Notes under the pieces: model-generated
What the model was told of the DNA's origin: nothing
Seen by the model: the letters and a program-made list of their open reading frames with translations, nothing else
The model's database searches: none
Shown here: piece after piece, positions 45,456-58,166 of the stretch
How positions within the stretch are numbered: the stretch's first letter is position 1
Layout: each line of letters starts with the position of its first letter
Assembly (NCBI GenBank): GCA_002946415.1
Contig: NJPS01000046.1
Location: 2,232,001 to 2,296,000 of the forward strand
DNA: 64,000 nt
Direction of reading: 5' to 3'
Origin: Rutstroemia sp. NJR-2017a BVV2
Lineage: Eukaryota; Ascomycota; Leotiomycetes; Helotiales; Rutstroemiaceae
Program-made: the position numbers and the translations under genes

Positions 45456-45743
45456 TGTGAATCAACATAAAATGAATGTACAAGCAAAGTATACTCATTT
45501 TCACAGAACAAATGATGATTATATCCTAGGGAAGTTCCCGCGACCTCGGGGCACTTACCACGACAATGCGACGTCAAGCGTGGGATCATACATTTGCATT
45601 GCACTACTATATTTGCCCACTCAGACATAAATACTTAAGTATAGGCTGAATGCATACTCCGCACTGGAATTTTGTTCATCCGAATGTGATGCAGGATGGT
45701 CGATCTGTTTTTGCGCCAATCAACTAGGTCTGTTTGTACAAAC

Positions 45744-47846
45744 TCATAAAATCTTAATCCGTTGAAAGAAATCCAGAATATCCACATCATCTACTTCCGT
45801 TTCTACCAGCTCAACTGCACACGATGAAAAACATCCGACGCGTTCGTACTCAGCATTTCCAGCTTGCAGCTTACGTAGCAGGACCCCACTCCATGTTGGT
45901 TCTTCGCCGGTGGCTACATTGTTGTAGTACATGAACGCAGCATACAGCGTTTCCGAAACATCCTCCTGATAATCGAGATATAAACCACATGGGATACCAC
46001 GCATCTTGATATTTTTTTCGACCTTTGTCCGCAATCTCGGTGTAATGAAGTCATAAGTGCCTTCGTCGCTCTGGCTCGGGACACATCGTCCCTCAAGTAA
46101 AGGGACGTTCATGCTTATCCAGCCGCCTTTAACCTGCCCAAATGTATCTTCACCAGCACAATCCACATAGTATTGCAGCTCCTTGCAAATAATACCTCTG
46201 GCTAAGACTCCTGATGTGACGAATTTGACAGGTCCTGGAGCTGATGCCCACGACCAAGATGGTGCCACATATTTTGATAGTTGACGCGAAGGCGAACTGT
46301 CAATCACTCTCCAGAGTATAGATCGCGGCATATGCGATTCCCAGTTACCTGCCAAATACCAACGTTGCTTACCTTCCTTCTCCTTTATAAGGTAACTGTC
46401 ATCGCCCCTTTCCAAATACGCAAGGTCTGCCTTTCTCAAGTAAGCAGCATATACTTTTGCGATCCCGGAGAATGCGGGCAATCGATCAGTCAACTCGGTG
46501 ATTTGACAGCTGGTATATGACTCAACTGTTGAGAGCCATCCATCCTCGTTGATATCATTTTGCCCCCGGGAATTGCTTATGTCGGAGAAAAAGTTCGGGG
46601 TCTTGTTGTAAGATAACCCATTTTCATAAAAGGTACCCTGTGAGCACTCCCAAACCATTTGGTCGTCCCGAAAGTGCACTTTCCTACCCGAAATTCGCCG
46701 CTCCTGAAAACACCAGGCCCGGTTACCTACAGGTGTGATTTCAAATTCATGAAATCTTTTCTTCTCAGCCATTTGATCGGAAATCAAATATACAGTGTGC
46801 TGTGAACCATCCTCATTCGCACTCCCAAATGATACCTCGGTATCGTCTCGTGGTTGTAAGAACTCCTCATGGACCCCCTGGGCTCTAGATGCAATTATCG
46901 TCAGGTAGGCGCTACCATATACATCAGCCATCTTCAGACTCTCAGCCATCCAATCCTCCTTGCTATCCTGGATGATACATAATGCATCGACCCATAGATA
47001 GTGTACTTGAAGCTCGCGAGCTACATTGATTGCGTCCCTAATCGTGGCCGGTAGCATTGACTCCTCGATGTTAGACTTAAAAGCCTCGATATTTTCGCAT
47101 AGCGTTCTTGGTTGTTTTATCTTTCCCCAACAGTAGCTTAAAGCAATGTACTTTCTGTCCTCGCCCGAAGTCTCGATCAATCGAATGTATGGTTGTTCGA
47201 CAGTCCCAATATCCAAAAGCCTGGTTGGGACCGTGCTTCCTTGGTTGTCACAACAGAACTCATGATTTGCGACACACCGTTGATGCCAATATCTTACGAG
47301 ATCCGCTACGGATTTCGTTGTTAAGTTCCTTTTCACAGGACGACTGTGAAACAATGGATTTGCCTTATTCGTTTCTCTGAATGGTTCTCGACTGGTAGCG
47401 AGCGTCATATCAGCAGAAATGTCCTCCAATTCCTCATCCTCGAAGCTCAGAATCAAACTCTTCATGAAGACTACCGGACACATGCTGTATTCACCCTGTA
47501 AGGATACTATTTTCTGGTAGAACTTCTTTGGTACGGCTCGCATGGTCAAAGGTGTATTCTGCATGCCTTTGGGTAGATCTTCTGGTAGAATATTCCTCTG
47601 ATCTATTGGATGGGATATGTATACAGCAGTTCTCAGTTCGCTGTACAGAAAAGCACAGCACCGACAATTTTTAGCACTTTGTTTAAGTGTTGCAGCCGAC
47701 CTCAGGACAGGGTACTGCTTGGCTCCGATGAAAATGGTAGCTTTTCGTGGCGGAATGAAATCGCTATGCTGCAGATCCTCATAGATCTTAGCAAAGTCGA
47801 GCTTCTTGCAGTGCTCGCATAAACTTGCTGGTATATCTGTTTTCAT
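45744..47846 (-). CDS. HET-domain protein
   Basis: Intronless, 700 residues. A Cys-rich N terminus (LCEHCKKLDF, NCRCCAFLY) precedes the HET domain: YIALSYCWG (233-241), LPATIRDAI (265-273), LWVDALCIIQD (284-294), EDWMAESLKMADVYGSAYLTIIAS, and after it NRAWCFQER (375-383). This order is the standard one. HET domains mediate heterokaryon incompatibility and related regulated cell death; a genome usually has dozens, most of unknown partner. There is no NACHT, WD40 or other partner domain here. The C terminus (YVAPSWSWASAPGPV, then a beta-rich part) is the usual one for stand-alone HET proteins. The allele specificity, if any, cannot be inferred. Confidence 0.93.
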   Translation of the reverse strand: MKTDIPASLCEHCKKLDFAKIYEDLQHSDFIPPRKATIFIGAKQYPVLRSAATLKQSAKNCRCCAFLYSELRTAVYISHPIDQRNILPEDLPKGMQNTPLTMRAVPKKFYQKIVSLQGEYSMCPVVFMKSLILSFEDEELEDISADMTLATSREPFRETNKANPLFHSRPVKRNLTTKSVADLVRYWHQRCVANHEFCCDNQGSTVPTRLLDIGTVEQPYIRLIETSGEDRKYIALSYCWGKIKQPRTLCENIEAFKSNIEESMLPATIRDAINVARELQVHYLWVDALCIIQDSKEDWMAESLKMADVYGSAYLTIIASRAQGVHEEFLQPRDDTEVSFGSANEDGSQHTVYLISDQMAEKKRFHEFEITPVGNRAWCFQERRISGRKVHFRDDQMVWECSQGTFYENGLSYNKTPNFFSDISNSRGQNDINEDGWLSTVESYTSCQITELTDRLPAFSGIAKVYAAYLRKADLAYLERGDDSYLIKEKEGKQRWYLAGNWESHMPRSILWRVIDSSPSRQLSKYVAPSWSWASAPGPVKFVTSGVLARGIICKELQYYVDCAGEDTFGQVKGGWISMNVPLLEGRCVPSQSDEGTYDFITPRLRTKVEKNIKMRGIPCGLYLDYQEDVSETLYAAFMYYNNVATGEEPTWSGVLLRKLQAGNAEYERVGCFSSCAVELVETEVDDVDILDFFQRIKIL

Positions 47847-48496
47847 GTTTGTGAACGAGTCAGTGAAGGATTTCGGAGGGATGAAAAAGAGCAGGAAAGT
47901 AATGCTCTAGTTTTATTAGGTCTTGGACGGAGACCGTGGAGGGGATTGTTAAGTTCAAAGAGAGACGACTCCACCAGATGAAGTTCAGATACAGGTAAGC
48001 AGTTAACTCTTGGTAGGAGAGGGCAGTGCCCCAATGCTGTGTAAGAATGAAATCCTATCGTCACATGGTGATGATTGCTTGGCAGTACTAACTGCTCGGA
48101 GAGCTGACGCTTACCCCCTGATTCGTAAGCTTGCGCCACATTCATTCGGAGCCGAGTGTCACGTGCTATATATCAGAAGTAGTAAGGTTAGTCGGAGAGC
48201 TGTATAGGGGAAATGCAAGTTAAAGGATCATAGAGGTCGAGGAGGCTACGGTACGAATGACACCTGAACTGAATTGCGGCATATTTGCTGACACGATAGG
48301 GTTTCTAGCCGCCTAAGGTCAACGGGGCAGGGGGGATGGGCGCTCGCGCACGGACCCGTCCTTGTCCTTGTCTTTCCGAAAAGCAATCCTCGAGCTCAGC
48401 TCAGTAGATGAGGCAATCACGAGGTAGGTCAACGCCTCTTTAAAAGTACTCTATATGATCATTGGTATCTAAATTATCTGCTTGTTCCTCTGCGCG
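47847..48496. other. Intergenic, nothing recognised
   Basis: Upstream of the HET gene and downstream of P450-A; no gene seen. Confidence 0.4.
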
Positions 48497-50509
48497 TCAG
48501 TTCTTCGGCCTTCTCCTAATCCTCACAGGAACCGGGTTTTTGGTTCTTGCTGTTCCGAGCCCATATCTCCATGGATCAAGTGCAAACGCGTTGTTGGTGG
48601 GTTCAATATCGAACTCTGTTATTAACTGCGCACAAATGAACATCACAGCGTTTTTGGCCAGGAAACGTCCGGGGCAGATCGAGGGGCCGCCTGCGCATCG
48701 AGGAAGTTAGCGCCCGTCATCTTCAGTGTGCGGGGACTGGATTAAAAGGATTGACTCACCACCGTATGGAATCCACACACCATCGAGGCCCTCTGTGGAA
48801 AAGTAAGGCTTATCGAATGCTTCTTCGAGTTTCGCTCCTGCTGCGTGAGCCTTGCCATACTTCGTAGGGCCGCTTCTTGCATCACCAGGCCTGACAATGA
48901 ATCGATCGGCCCAGAATTCGCTGAGGGGTGCCCGTCCTTCTTGATCATTCCAGTATGTGTTATCTGTGTGTGTAATTCCAGTGCTTACGACAGCGTTAGC
49001 ACCTCTCGGCAGCCTCCACTTTCCGACTGTGATATCTTGGTGTGGCGCGCTACTCATGAAGAATACATGGACGTATAGACGCAACGTTTCCGCATAAACA
49101 GCAGAGAGAAGTGGGAGCTTGAGGAGGAGTTTTGGATTAGCATGCTCGAACGATGAAGGGGGGTCGAAGTGCATGGCCAGTTCCTCTCTGAGGCGCGCAA
49201 GCAGAGAAGGATCACGAAAGACGTGGAATGCTGCCAGCGTTGCTGCCGAGACTGCGTTGAAATTCGATCTGGCGAAAAGGAGAAACGCGTCAGAATGTTA
49301 TGGGTCCAAGTCGAGCGTTTGTTGCAAAAAGAAAAGACTACTTACGCCCAAAGTAATGCAAGATCATGCGAGGACATAGCGTCGTCGTCATGCGTGCCAT
49401 GTTCATCGTGCAGCGTTTGGTGCAAATACCTCACTAACCTCGATCCCCAGACTCGATCCCAGTCGCGATCTGGATCCATATCGGACACACTACAGTCCTG
49501 ACGGGCACGTACATACCAATTTTTCAGCTTACTTCGGAGTGCATCCCTAGTTCGATACGGGCCGGGCATTAAGATACGCGGGACACCCCTTGCTAACCAG
49601 GGAAGTGCATCATCATAATCCCATAAGTTATCAACTATATCGGGATGCAGCTCAAGCAACAGATTGCCATAAACCGCCTGAGTTAGTGAGCCAATGGCTA
49701 CCTTGCCAAAGACCTCAAAGAAGTCGTGGAGATGAGTCCACTGGTTGCCAATACCAACGCATTCATTATGGCCTGTTAGTCCTTGGATTCTAAAGCTGAA
49801 AGCTTCCCGGAAGCGTTGCGTTGTGGGCGCTAGACCTGGGCCAGTGAACGCGCGATTGAAGCTTTGATGAAGTAGGTAGTCAATGCGGTTCTCAGGTGCT
49901 AATGCTGGGTTACTTCCGGGGGAAGGCTTTGCAAGAGGACCTGAGTCATCTGCACGGTAAGCTGCTAACCCAGCTTCGTTCATGCCGAAAAGGAAGCGGA
50001 GAGTCATGATGATAATAGACATTGGACTTGCGAGGCTGGGGTGCTTCATAAGTTTTTCAATCGTCTCACGATCTTGAAATATATATATCTCAGATCCAAA
50101 AAGGGAGATTCGCGTCGAGGTAAGCTCTCCTTGATAGCGGCTAAGAATCCTGTTAGTTATCGTCACGCCCCAGAAGCGAACCATGACTTATGTCGAAGAT
50201 TGGAAGAATCATGAGGCCAAGAGAGACGCACGTAGCTTGAGCTAGGAATCCACCAACATCCCAAGCGAGAGAAACTGCACTGCCGAGAAAGGGGACAGGA
50301 GCTGGATACACGGGAGGAAGTTCTTCCTTAAAACTCCTACGTCGTTTGTAATGATAGCTAGCCACGGCCCAGGCATAGTTTAATGATGTCACCAATCCTA
50401 TGGCGGTCATCCAAGCAAATAAGGGCTTCGATATTGGGGCATAGTTCAACAAAAGTTTCCCTGTGCCGAAGATGGCTATGAGGTAAAAGAACACTCCGGT
50501 GACTGCCAT
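48497..50509 (-). CDS. Cytochrome P450 (P450-A)
   Basis: The model is complement(join(48497..48690, 48760..49268, 49346..50140, 50232..50509)), 591 residues, longer than usual because of its N terminus. Two hydrophobic segments come first (VFFYLIAIFGTGKLLL and PLFAWMTAIGLVTSLNYAWAVA), then the Pro-rich hinge LPPVYPAPVPFLGSA. The I-helix is WASNFNAVSAATLA, lacking the common AGxDT and resembling the CYP7/CYP8-like class. ExxR is AETLRLY, and the heme loop YGGGPSICPGRFLA is rebuilt by splicing exons 3 and 4. An ER-bound monooxygenase of sterol-, lipid- or secondary-metabolite type; substrate unknown. It is divergent from the SDR gene across about 970 bases, so co-regulation is plausible. Confidence 0.9.
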
Positions 50510-51480
50510 GAGAACGGATACAGCTCGGTGATGAGGAAAGCAGCTGCTATGGGGTCACACAGTCGACAGTGCGAAGCGCACTTGGGAAAAGAAACAAAGG
50601 ATTGGAGTCGTTGTACCAAATGCTCGACTGCAAGAATGAACAAATGGGATGTACATATGCACGATTTATGTAGTTATGTAGTAGATTGTCACATTTGAGC
50701 ACGTGATATAATATTAGAAACCTGTGTCGGAGCGCGCTAAAAGATTAATATTCATAGCTGGCAGGAGATCCATAAGCCTCTCAACCGTCGGATTTGGATA
50801 TTCTTTCATAGTGCCAGTGTCTGTTGCCCCCCGAGGGTTAAGAGGCATACAGTAATGTGGCAGAATTGCTGATCACATGAGTGATGTCCGATCTTTGTCA
50901 ACTTTGCTACAGTAAGACTTTAGCGTCTAGTCCCAACGGTTAACCTTACAGTGCTTACACTAATGCAAAAATGAAAGCTACAGTATGTCGCTTCGTAAAA
51001 GCAGAAACATCTCCGGTAATTTTTGGTAGTATCCGGCATATTGCGCATATCATCTGAACTTCTGAAGTCATGTTCGCTCTACGGAGGTACTCAACAATAC
51101 AATTACTCCGATTTCTTAATCCGAACGTTATTCCCCAATATTCTGCTACAACGTCAGGGAAATAGAGTGATTGCAAGGATCCATACCAGGATATCGTACG
51201 CATAATGGTACCCTGAGCGGCCGAGCGGCACATCCATAAAAACGCTTTGGCACCTGGACTTGTGCTACGCCTTTGGCTTGCTTAAACTAGCTGCCAGACC
51301 TACATGAGGGAACCCGAAGTCCAAAGGTTATGCCCCCACAGTCTAATCCGACGCCGACACAGCGCTCGCTCGCTCCCTCAATTTCCTCGCAGACGTCTTT
51401 GTCCGTTAGTCGTCTTTTTACCCACCGCATTCCTGTCCTTTTCTAAATTCGCAAACATCTGAAGTTCTCACAACCACGAA
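50510..51480. promoter_or_regulatory. Divergent promoter region of P450-A and the SDR gene
   Basis: A 971-bp gene-free spacer lies between two oppositely oriented start codons. I see no clear TATA or a repeated operator-like motif; the role as a shared promoter is inferred from arrangement alone. Confidence 0.35.
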
Positions 51481-52727
51481 ATGGCGCCAACCGGAACGAT
51501 AATCGTCACCGGCGCTAACGGCGGCATCGGGAGCGCTATCGTATCCCAGATCTTCGCAAGCCCGGAGCTGGCCTTATACCACGGCATCTACACCGTGCGT
51601 GATCCTACCGCCAGCCCGCTTCCAGTTCCCGCGAAACATACACACGAGTACGAAACGCTTCCGCTAGACCTCAATGATCTTGCGGGTATCCGTGAGATCG
51701 CGGCTACGATTAATAAAAAAGTGGCGGATGGGGAAATCCCTCCTATCCGTGCACTTATCTTAAATGCGGGCTATCAGGAACTTGATACGCAGCGATTTAC
51801 GAAAGACGGGTTTGCTACGGTTTTTACGGCCAATTATTTGGGTCATTGGTTGTTGGTTTTGTTGTTACTTCAGAGTATGGACAGAGAGCGAGGGAGGGTT
51901 GTGGTGCTTGGAAGCAAGGCTCATGAGTGAGGACGAATTTCTTTCAATTTTTGGTGGATATATGGAATTCTGAAATGCTGCCATTGAATTGTTTTTATCA
52001 ACTGTGCTGACAAGGCAACGCCATCCAACTAGTCCGTTCCTGAAGCAGAACGCCCGCCCGTTTGCCGACGAAAAATGGAAGACCATACTCGATGACAGTA
52101 CCGATCCCGTGGCCAAGGGCACATGGAGTACACACAAAGAGGATCCATCATGGATGAGCGGGATTCGGCGATATAGTGCTGCGAAACTGTGTTCTGTTAT
52201 GATGATGTACAGTACCCTACCCTACCTTTAGATTCATCCCTCCTACCTAATCCCCTCACATCCACACTACATTCTCATATTCCCCTTACCGGCCACGACT
52301 AAATTATCCCAGTGCCGAGCTCCAGCGCCGTCTAGATACCGACCCCCAACTCAACAAATTATCCATCCTCGGCGTAGATCCCGGCACCGTGCCCACCAAA
52401 CTGGCCCGTCACAGTCCATGGTTCATCCGAGTTCTTATGTTTCAAGTTATTTTCCCCTTTGTAGCAGCGCTGCAGGAATGGCGTAACCCGCACAGTAACA
52501 ATGATATTCGTACACCTGCCAAATCTGCCAGAGATATACTGGCAGCTGCCTTTGAGAGCAATCCGGTGCTGGGAGAACACCCAAAAGGCTTGTATTTAGA
52601 TGGATCAGAACGCTCTGATGTAAGTGCTGAAGCGCAGGATCCGAAGAAGAGGGAGATGGTTTGGAAAGATAGTGTGCGGTACACTCAGTTGAGGGAAGGA
52701 GAAACAGTCCTTGCAAACTGGCAGTAA
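51481..52727 (+). CDS. Short-chain dehydrogenase/reductase
   Basis: The model is join(51481..51926, 52015..52206, 52313..52727), 350 residues. The Rossmann motif TGANGGIG is at 10-17, LDLNDL follows as the adenine-pocket Asp, LILNAG is the NAG motif, VVVLGSKAHE supplies the Ser region and YSAAK (Tyr202, Lys206) is the catalytic pair. LGVDPGTVPTKLAR is the usual PG motif after it. It should be an NAD(P)-dependent oxidoreductase on a carbonyl/alcohol. The C-terminal extension (membrane-like FIRVLMFQVIFPFVAAL) resembles fungal SDRs of the retinol-dehydrogenase/WW-oxidoreductase style. Intron 2 uses GTACAG, a weaker donor. Position beside P450-A suggests a shared pathway. Confidence 0.88.
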
Positions 52728-53010
52728 GCGTGGCGTATGCAAGTGAAAGATTTTTCGGGAATCTTGCGTGATTCAGCAAAATGATGGGATATTACTATTT
52801 TCTTTTTTATCACGCCTTAATGTGCCTTGTGCACCTGAAAAAAGAAAGAAGGCATTATTGGTCAGTGGTCACATTGAAAAGTAAAGGAAACAAAAGCAGT
52901 CACGAGTAATGGAGGATGAGTGTGTTTGAATAAATTGAAATCTATATCTTGGTCGATATGAAATGAATCAAATCTCGGTCTTTGAAAGGTCTATCACGTA
53001 ACACACAACC

Positions 53011-54671
53011 CTACGAAGGGATCTTGTAACCTCCAGGAACCTGGTTCGTGAATACTTTCTTTGGGTCGTATTTGCTTCGAGTCTGTTTCAATTGTTGCAC
53101 GCTCTTAGCCCCATAGCTAGCAATGGGGTTCTGGTTCTTCCCCGCATAGTTCAGGTAGACGTATGGGTCCAGACCGTTAAGCTTCTTGGCGGCAGCGTTG
53201 ACAGCGTCCATCAATGACTGTGCAGCGGCGTTTACCAGGGCATCGTCGGCTTCTGTGAACCAGGTTACACTGACAAGGGTGACGATTAATGCATCCGTTC
53301 GGTTTTCTAGCCCCAAGGCGTTCGTCTTGGCGTGGCGGGAGTAGAAGATTGGTGGAAGAGGTTCAAGCACCAGCGCCCATGTAATGTTAGGTACAGATGT
53401 AACGGCTGGTAAGCTGGCGTTCCACTGCTCATATGCAGCCTTGATTACCGGGGCTGAGGAGACCAGAGTGGATACGAGGGACAATGATCTATGATACACA
53501 CATCATGTTAGTTGGGTCATCCAATACTATACTGCGGAAATATCCATGGAGCAGGCTATTGGCACACGTACCTTGCACCGTTGGGCTGAAGCGCTTCTGT
53601 AGCGAAGGCAAGATCCGTTGTGTTCGTCAGCTGCGATGTATTTCGTAAGCTTGGCAGACTGAAGAGGCCTGCATACACTGCCGGGGTAGTCTCCACGGGT
53701 TTGGTATATTCCAGGTTGCTGGAGATGACGGATAAACCCCGCGCCTGTGAGAAGCCGAATGTGACGATAAGTGATGCATACTCGTCATACGCGGTGGGAG
53801 AATTGATCTTGACGAATTCCGATATGACGCTATCCACTAGTGAGAGATCGTTGTAAAGGGTAGCGGCCCAGATGAGTCCTTGCTGGAAGGTTTGGAGGTC
53901 GACGCGAGTGACAACGCCGAAGTTGTTGTTACCACCCTTGAGGGATTGAAACAAGTCCGAGTGAGATTTCGAGTTGGCATCTATGATGGAGCCATCTGCA
54001 AGTACGACCTGAAAGTTGGTGACGGTATCGCATGTCCAACCATAACGAGGCGAGAAGTAAGATATGCCGCCGCCAAGGGTGAGCCCTCCAACACCTGCCA
54101 ACATGATGTATGATTAGTGCTTATCTTTTGGATGCTTGAAGGAACCGGCAATGGTCTCGGGCACTTACCAACTGAGGCTGCACGGCCACCGTTCACGCTC
54201 AACCCAAGTGGGTCAAGCTTGGCATAAACCATATCCCAGGAGGCGCCAACTCCTACAGAGACTGTAGAGTGGTTTGGGGAGAGATCGATGGCATTGAGAG
54301 CGCGCAAGTCGATGTCAATACCACCTTCTATGTTAGAAGCACCTGCCCAACTGGTGTGGCCTCCGGAACGAACAGCAAAAGGACAGCTGTGCCCCGCGTT
54401 CGACAGATACTTGACGGCAGTGGAGACATCTTGCGCCGTTTGCGGAGATACGATGCAGACCGGCTGTACAGCCGCTTGTTGTTGGCTAAAATACGAATCC
54501 ACCGAGGCAGTGTAGGTAGAACTATTTGGCAGAAAGACCTTTCGCTGGCCGAGAAGAGCCGTCAAGGCGATGCACTGCAAGCCTGATTAGAAAATTTGGC
54601 GTCACAGCTAACCGAGAAAGGGTAATTCTTACGCAGAGGTTCCGAATACTTACTTGGCTGGTGGTATTCAT
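53011..54671 (-). CDS. BBE-type FAD-linked oxidase
   Basis: The model is complement(join(53011..53488, 53572..54094, 54169..54574, 54654..54671)), 474 residues; exon 1 encodes only MNTTSQ. FAD_binding_4 motifs are clear: PFAVRSGGHTSW with His79 as the expected covalent flavin site, GLSVNGGRAASVGVGGLTLGGGIS, and SLKGGNNNFGVVT. The C-terminal BBE segment is YVYLNYAG. At the site where bicovalent enzymes have a second Cys (in a GxCxxVG context) this one has Ala, so single His linkage is predicted. Such oxidases catalyse two-electron oxidations, often ring closures or alcohol oxidation in secondary metabolism, with H2O2 release. No signal peptide is visible, which is unusual for the family; an additional upstream exon was looked for and not found. 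Confidence 0.88.
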
Positions 54672-55740
54672 GGTGAATGTACCTCGTGTGCAGACAGAGT
54701 TACGTTTGAGAGTATAGGCGTGGGCGTGCAGATGAAACGTGGTGACCTTGGTGAACCTCAAGAAGATAGTACATCCGATGACTGACTGCGGCTACATGCA
54801 TTCAATCGTGAATGTTATATCTAGGAGCCAGGTCGCTCGCATAAACAAGTGGCGTTTGTAGCTGATGATTGAAGGATTCCAGAAGTGTACCACCCGCGTA
54901 CCATGCATAATCAATAAGTTGACCTATGGTGGCAATAAAGGAGAAGTACATAGCACCTTCCTGTTTTATATGGGGGTTACACTGGAAATTTGGAAATCCA
55001 ACAGGGTCCAACAAGTACCTTGAAAGTGCAGGTAAGGTTATAATATTGGAAGTACTGTACATGTAGCTCCTCCAAATTGTGGCTGAAACTAAACTAGGGC
55101 GTACCCGAATCTTTGTACAGCCAATCGCGGATAGGGGTGAATTTCCCAAATTGTATCGTGACCTGCGGCGAAGGATCTTACAAGCATTCACTAAAAAAAA
55201 AAGTAATCGCAGTTTCAATACTTTCGGAACCATATTTCCATATTAACTCCGGGAGGGTGGTCTGGATGTTGAAGTCATCCTACCGATACTACCTGCGAAT
55301 ACCTTCATTTTGAGGGTCATGTTAGATCAACCCTGTACAGGAGTTGCTTTCGTTACTTTCACTAAGCCCAGTATGGACGTTTACGCGTCCTATCTTTGAG
55401 CATCGTATAAGCATTAAGCATATTACACCCTCACAAATCCAGTTAGAGCCTCCTATAGAATAATGGGGGCGCACAACAGCTTATCAAGCAATGCCATACC
55501 AATCAGAAGCTGCAAAAATGGATCTAAAAGCTTACTTCATAGACGATCACATGCGCACGTGGGATGCCGGCACACTGCTTCGAGTATGAAGATCGTTGTC
55601 TCACAATGGTTCGGAAGATAAAAATACAATAAATCCTATTCTATTGACGTAGTACTGTGAGCTATTCTTAGCTTTGGAAGTGTACGCCTGGGATATGTCC
55701 CAGCGAAATAGCCATAAGCTATTCGCAGTTGACAACCCTC
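54672..55740. other. Intergenic, nothing recognised
   Basis: Between two minus-strand genes of the oxidative block; no gene seen. Confidence 0.4.
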
Positions 55741-57222
55741 TCACAACAGCTGCTCCACGGACTGCGAGTTACTTCCAGGCCGCGATTGTTGGTGAATGTT
55801 CACGGTGCGCATGATGCCAGTAGAATCGGGATGGTCATCCTTTTGAGGAACGGTGATTTGCATCTCTGAGAGCTCATAGTAGTTGCGAGCCTGCGGGCCC
55901 TTGCGAGGCTTCGATCCAAAAGTGCCTTGAGGTAAGGCTGCTTCTGGACCAGTCCCGGAAGACAATCCAGTGTCCTTGCTGCTGCCCCCGAAGAACTTCG
56001 ATCTTAAACTACGATAGGCGGAAGATTCGATGATATTATGCCTGACGAAGTATGCGAAGACAGGTAGGCAACCGACAATAGTTGCTACGTTGTTCTCCAC
56101 GACGCTGTCATTGTTCCACATGTCAGTTGAGCCGTCTAAGGTTGAGAAGAGGAAGTACTCATATACGTACACGCAAATGGCCAATTGAGCTTGCACCCAG
56201 GTACTATCTGCATCATGAAGCAGTCTGACGCGAAAAACGAGGGCTATAACACTAGCAGCGACTCCACTGTGATAGGCCATATGTTAGCGAAAGCTTGATG
56301 CCAATGTCTCGTGTAAACAACTTACAAAATAGCAGTTGCGAATAGGGCAACAAGCTGTACCCTTCTTCGCAAGGCCATCTTAAGCCCAATCAGAGTCGGC
56401 AGCGGCAGAACAAATATATACAAATCTAGGAGCACTGAGCACGAGCCTTGTACAATACCCCAGTATATCAATGCATGTGTGTCTGACTTCTTAGTCGAAA
56501 GTGCCTCAAGAAACTCCTCCCAGGAGTGACCCGGCTTTGGGGCTTCGTAGACAGCGGATAGCGGAATAGAGGGGAAGTAGATCGCAAAAGTAAAGATCAG
56601 GCCGATCCAGATAGCAGCTCCTATGGATAGCCGGAATAATTGACGATACATAAGTAAGATAGCGCATTTAGGAAAGAACAGGACAGCGCCGACTATGGTG
56701 GTTCCAGAAAAGATAATCTGCATGCTTCATGGTTAGCGATTCGCATAGAATCGAACAACTTTTGCAGGGCTGACAGTACCCTCAAGTATCGCGCATTCAA
56801 CCAGCAGGCTGGGACATCCCATTGATGTCTGTTGTAACGATTCACTACATATCGATGAGCATTAGGATTTTCAACAGTAGTACACTGTAACACAGTGAGC
56901 GTAAAAGGTGACATACGTGACACAATGAGCCCTGTGTACGTTACGGTCATTATCCCCGCCATTATCATGAAGTCTGCGCTTGGCGTCAGTTAAGCTTTAC
57001 TCTCGGACCGTGGAGAAACTTACAGTCAGCCGTGGTCATTTTCCGGAAGTTAACATACACTCTGGTACATACTAAGACGACCGAGATTGTTGTCAAAATA
57101 ATGCAAACGGACCAAGTAGCTGGGGCCAGGCTCTCCGGATTCGTGAAGTTTGGAAGCTGCCCAACAGGTGGAGTACCTGCAGGTATAGCGCAAAGATCGA
57201 AACCGGGAGGCAGCGAAGGCAT
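55741..57222 (-). CDS. Integral membrane protein, fungal rhodopsin-domain (SAT/PTH11-like) family
   Basis: The model is complement(join(55741..56104, 56171..56266, 56326..56717, 56780..56844, 56917..56973, 57024..57222)), 390 residues, with five introns of 50-72 nt. It has about seven hydrophobic helices, starting WSVCIILTTISVVLVCTRVY. Signature motifs of the family are present: RHQWDVPACWLNARYL, KCAILLMYRQLF, IQGSC-like IVQGSCSVLLDLYIFVLPLPTL and VVENNVATIVGCLPVF. The tail is cytosolic, Ser/Gly-rich, and ends YELSEMQITVPQ and SRPGSNSQSVEQLL. Such proteins are abundant in filamentous fungi and occur beside metabolite clusters; a few (PTH11) act in surface sensing. Function here is unknown. 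It is divergent from P450-B. Confidence 0.85.
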
Positions 57223-58166
57223 GCTGGAGATAGTGTGATGATGACGAATACAGGAAGCAAGACAGAATGATGGAGACGCGATAAAGATGTGTTAAATGAA
57301 CAAAGAGATTGGATTAGCTGGACAGGAAGGTCGCATGGTACCGAGCCGACACGCTCGAAGTTGATTCTAACGTCTCAAAATTGACCTTTCTTCAACACTT
57401 CGGGAGATATGGACAATCTATGCTTATTTGCACTGATTTGCCGGCATTGAAGGTAGATGGCCTAATCCTCCTGCAAGCGATTTAGCCGTAGTCATGGTGC
57501 GGGTGCTTGTCACTCTAGGAGTTACATTGAAGACGCAAAGTGTTTGGGTTCTTACGTTGGCGTGGATGTGTTAGAAAATCTTGATTACGCACAAATGGTG
57601 CGCATATCATGACTGTTAGCTATATTGAAATCAGACCACTCGTAGACAGAGGACCAATGAGAGGTGACAAGTTTACGTTGACAGCGGACGGATGTAGAAA
57701 TAGAGGAAGTACCGAGATGCACATCCCTCTACTTTCGTAAGATGTAGCAAAATCATTACCATGTCAGACAGTGCTGAGCAAGCTGATGAAGGGTACCATA
57801 CAGTAAGTATTACTGCTGTAGTGTAGTAGCACTATATAGGTCCGACAGATAAACAGTGCGGAAGCCAATCAACATCGGCGATACTCCTTTCTGATGGCAG
57901 CTTGGTAAGGATGCTGCTGTAAGCTTATCCATGATTGCCACAGGAAATAATTGACGGCGACTGTGAGGAGCGCAGTCGGAAACTAAGTTGGCGCAACACC
58001 GGGGAATCATCTCCCATTTATTCCGGATTGACTCTTGAACATCATTGGGCGTTGCGCGAGCCCGGCGAGGGATGGTCTTAGCGCCCTCGTGATTTGGTAC
58101 CCTACACGGAGTATTTCCAAAATCCGCTCTCCTACATACTATTGTATGCAGTCTGCAGAGTCATGG
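57223..58166. other. Divergent intergenic region
   Basis: Upstream of both the membrane-protein gene and P450-B; no gene. A large inverted repeat follows. Confidence 0.4.
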
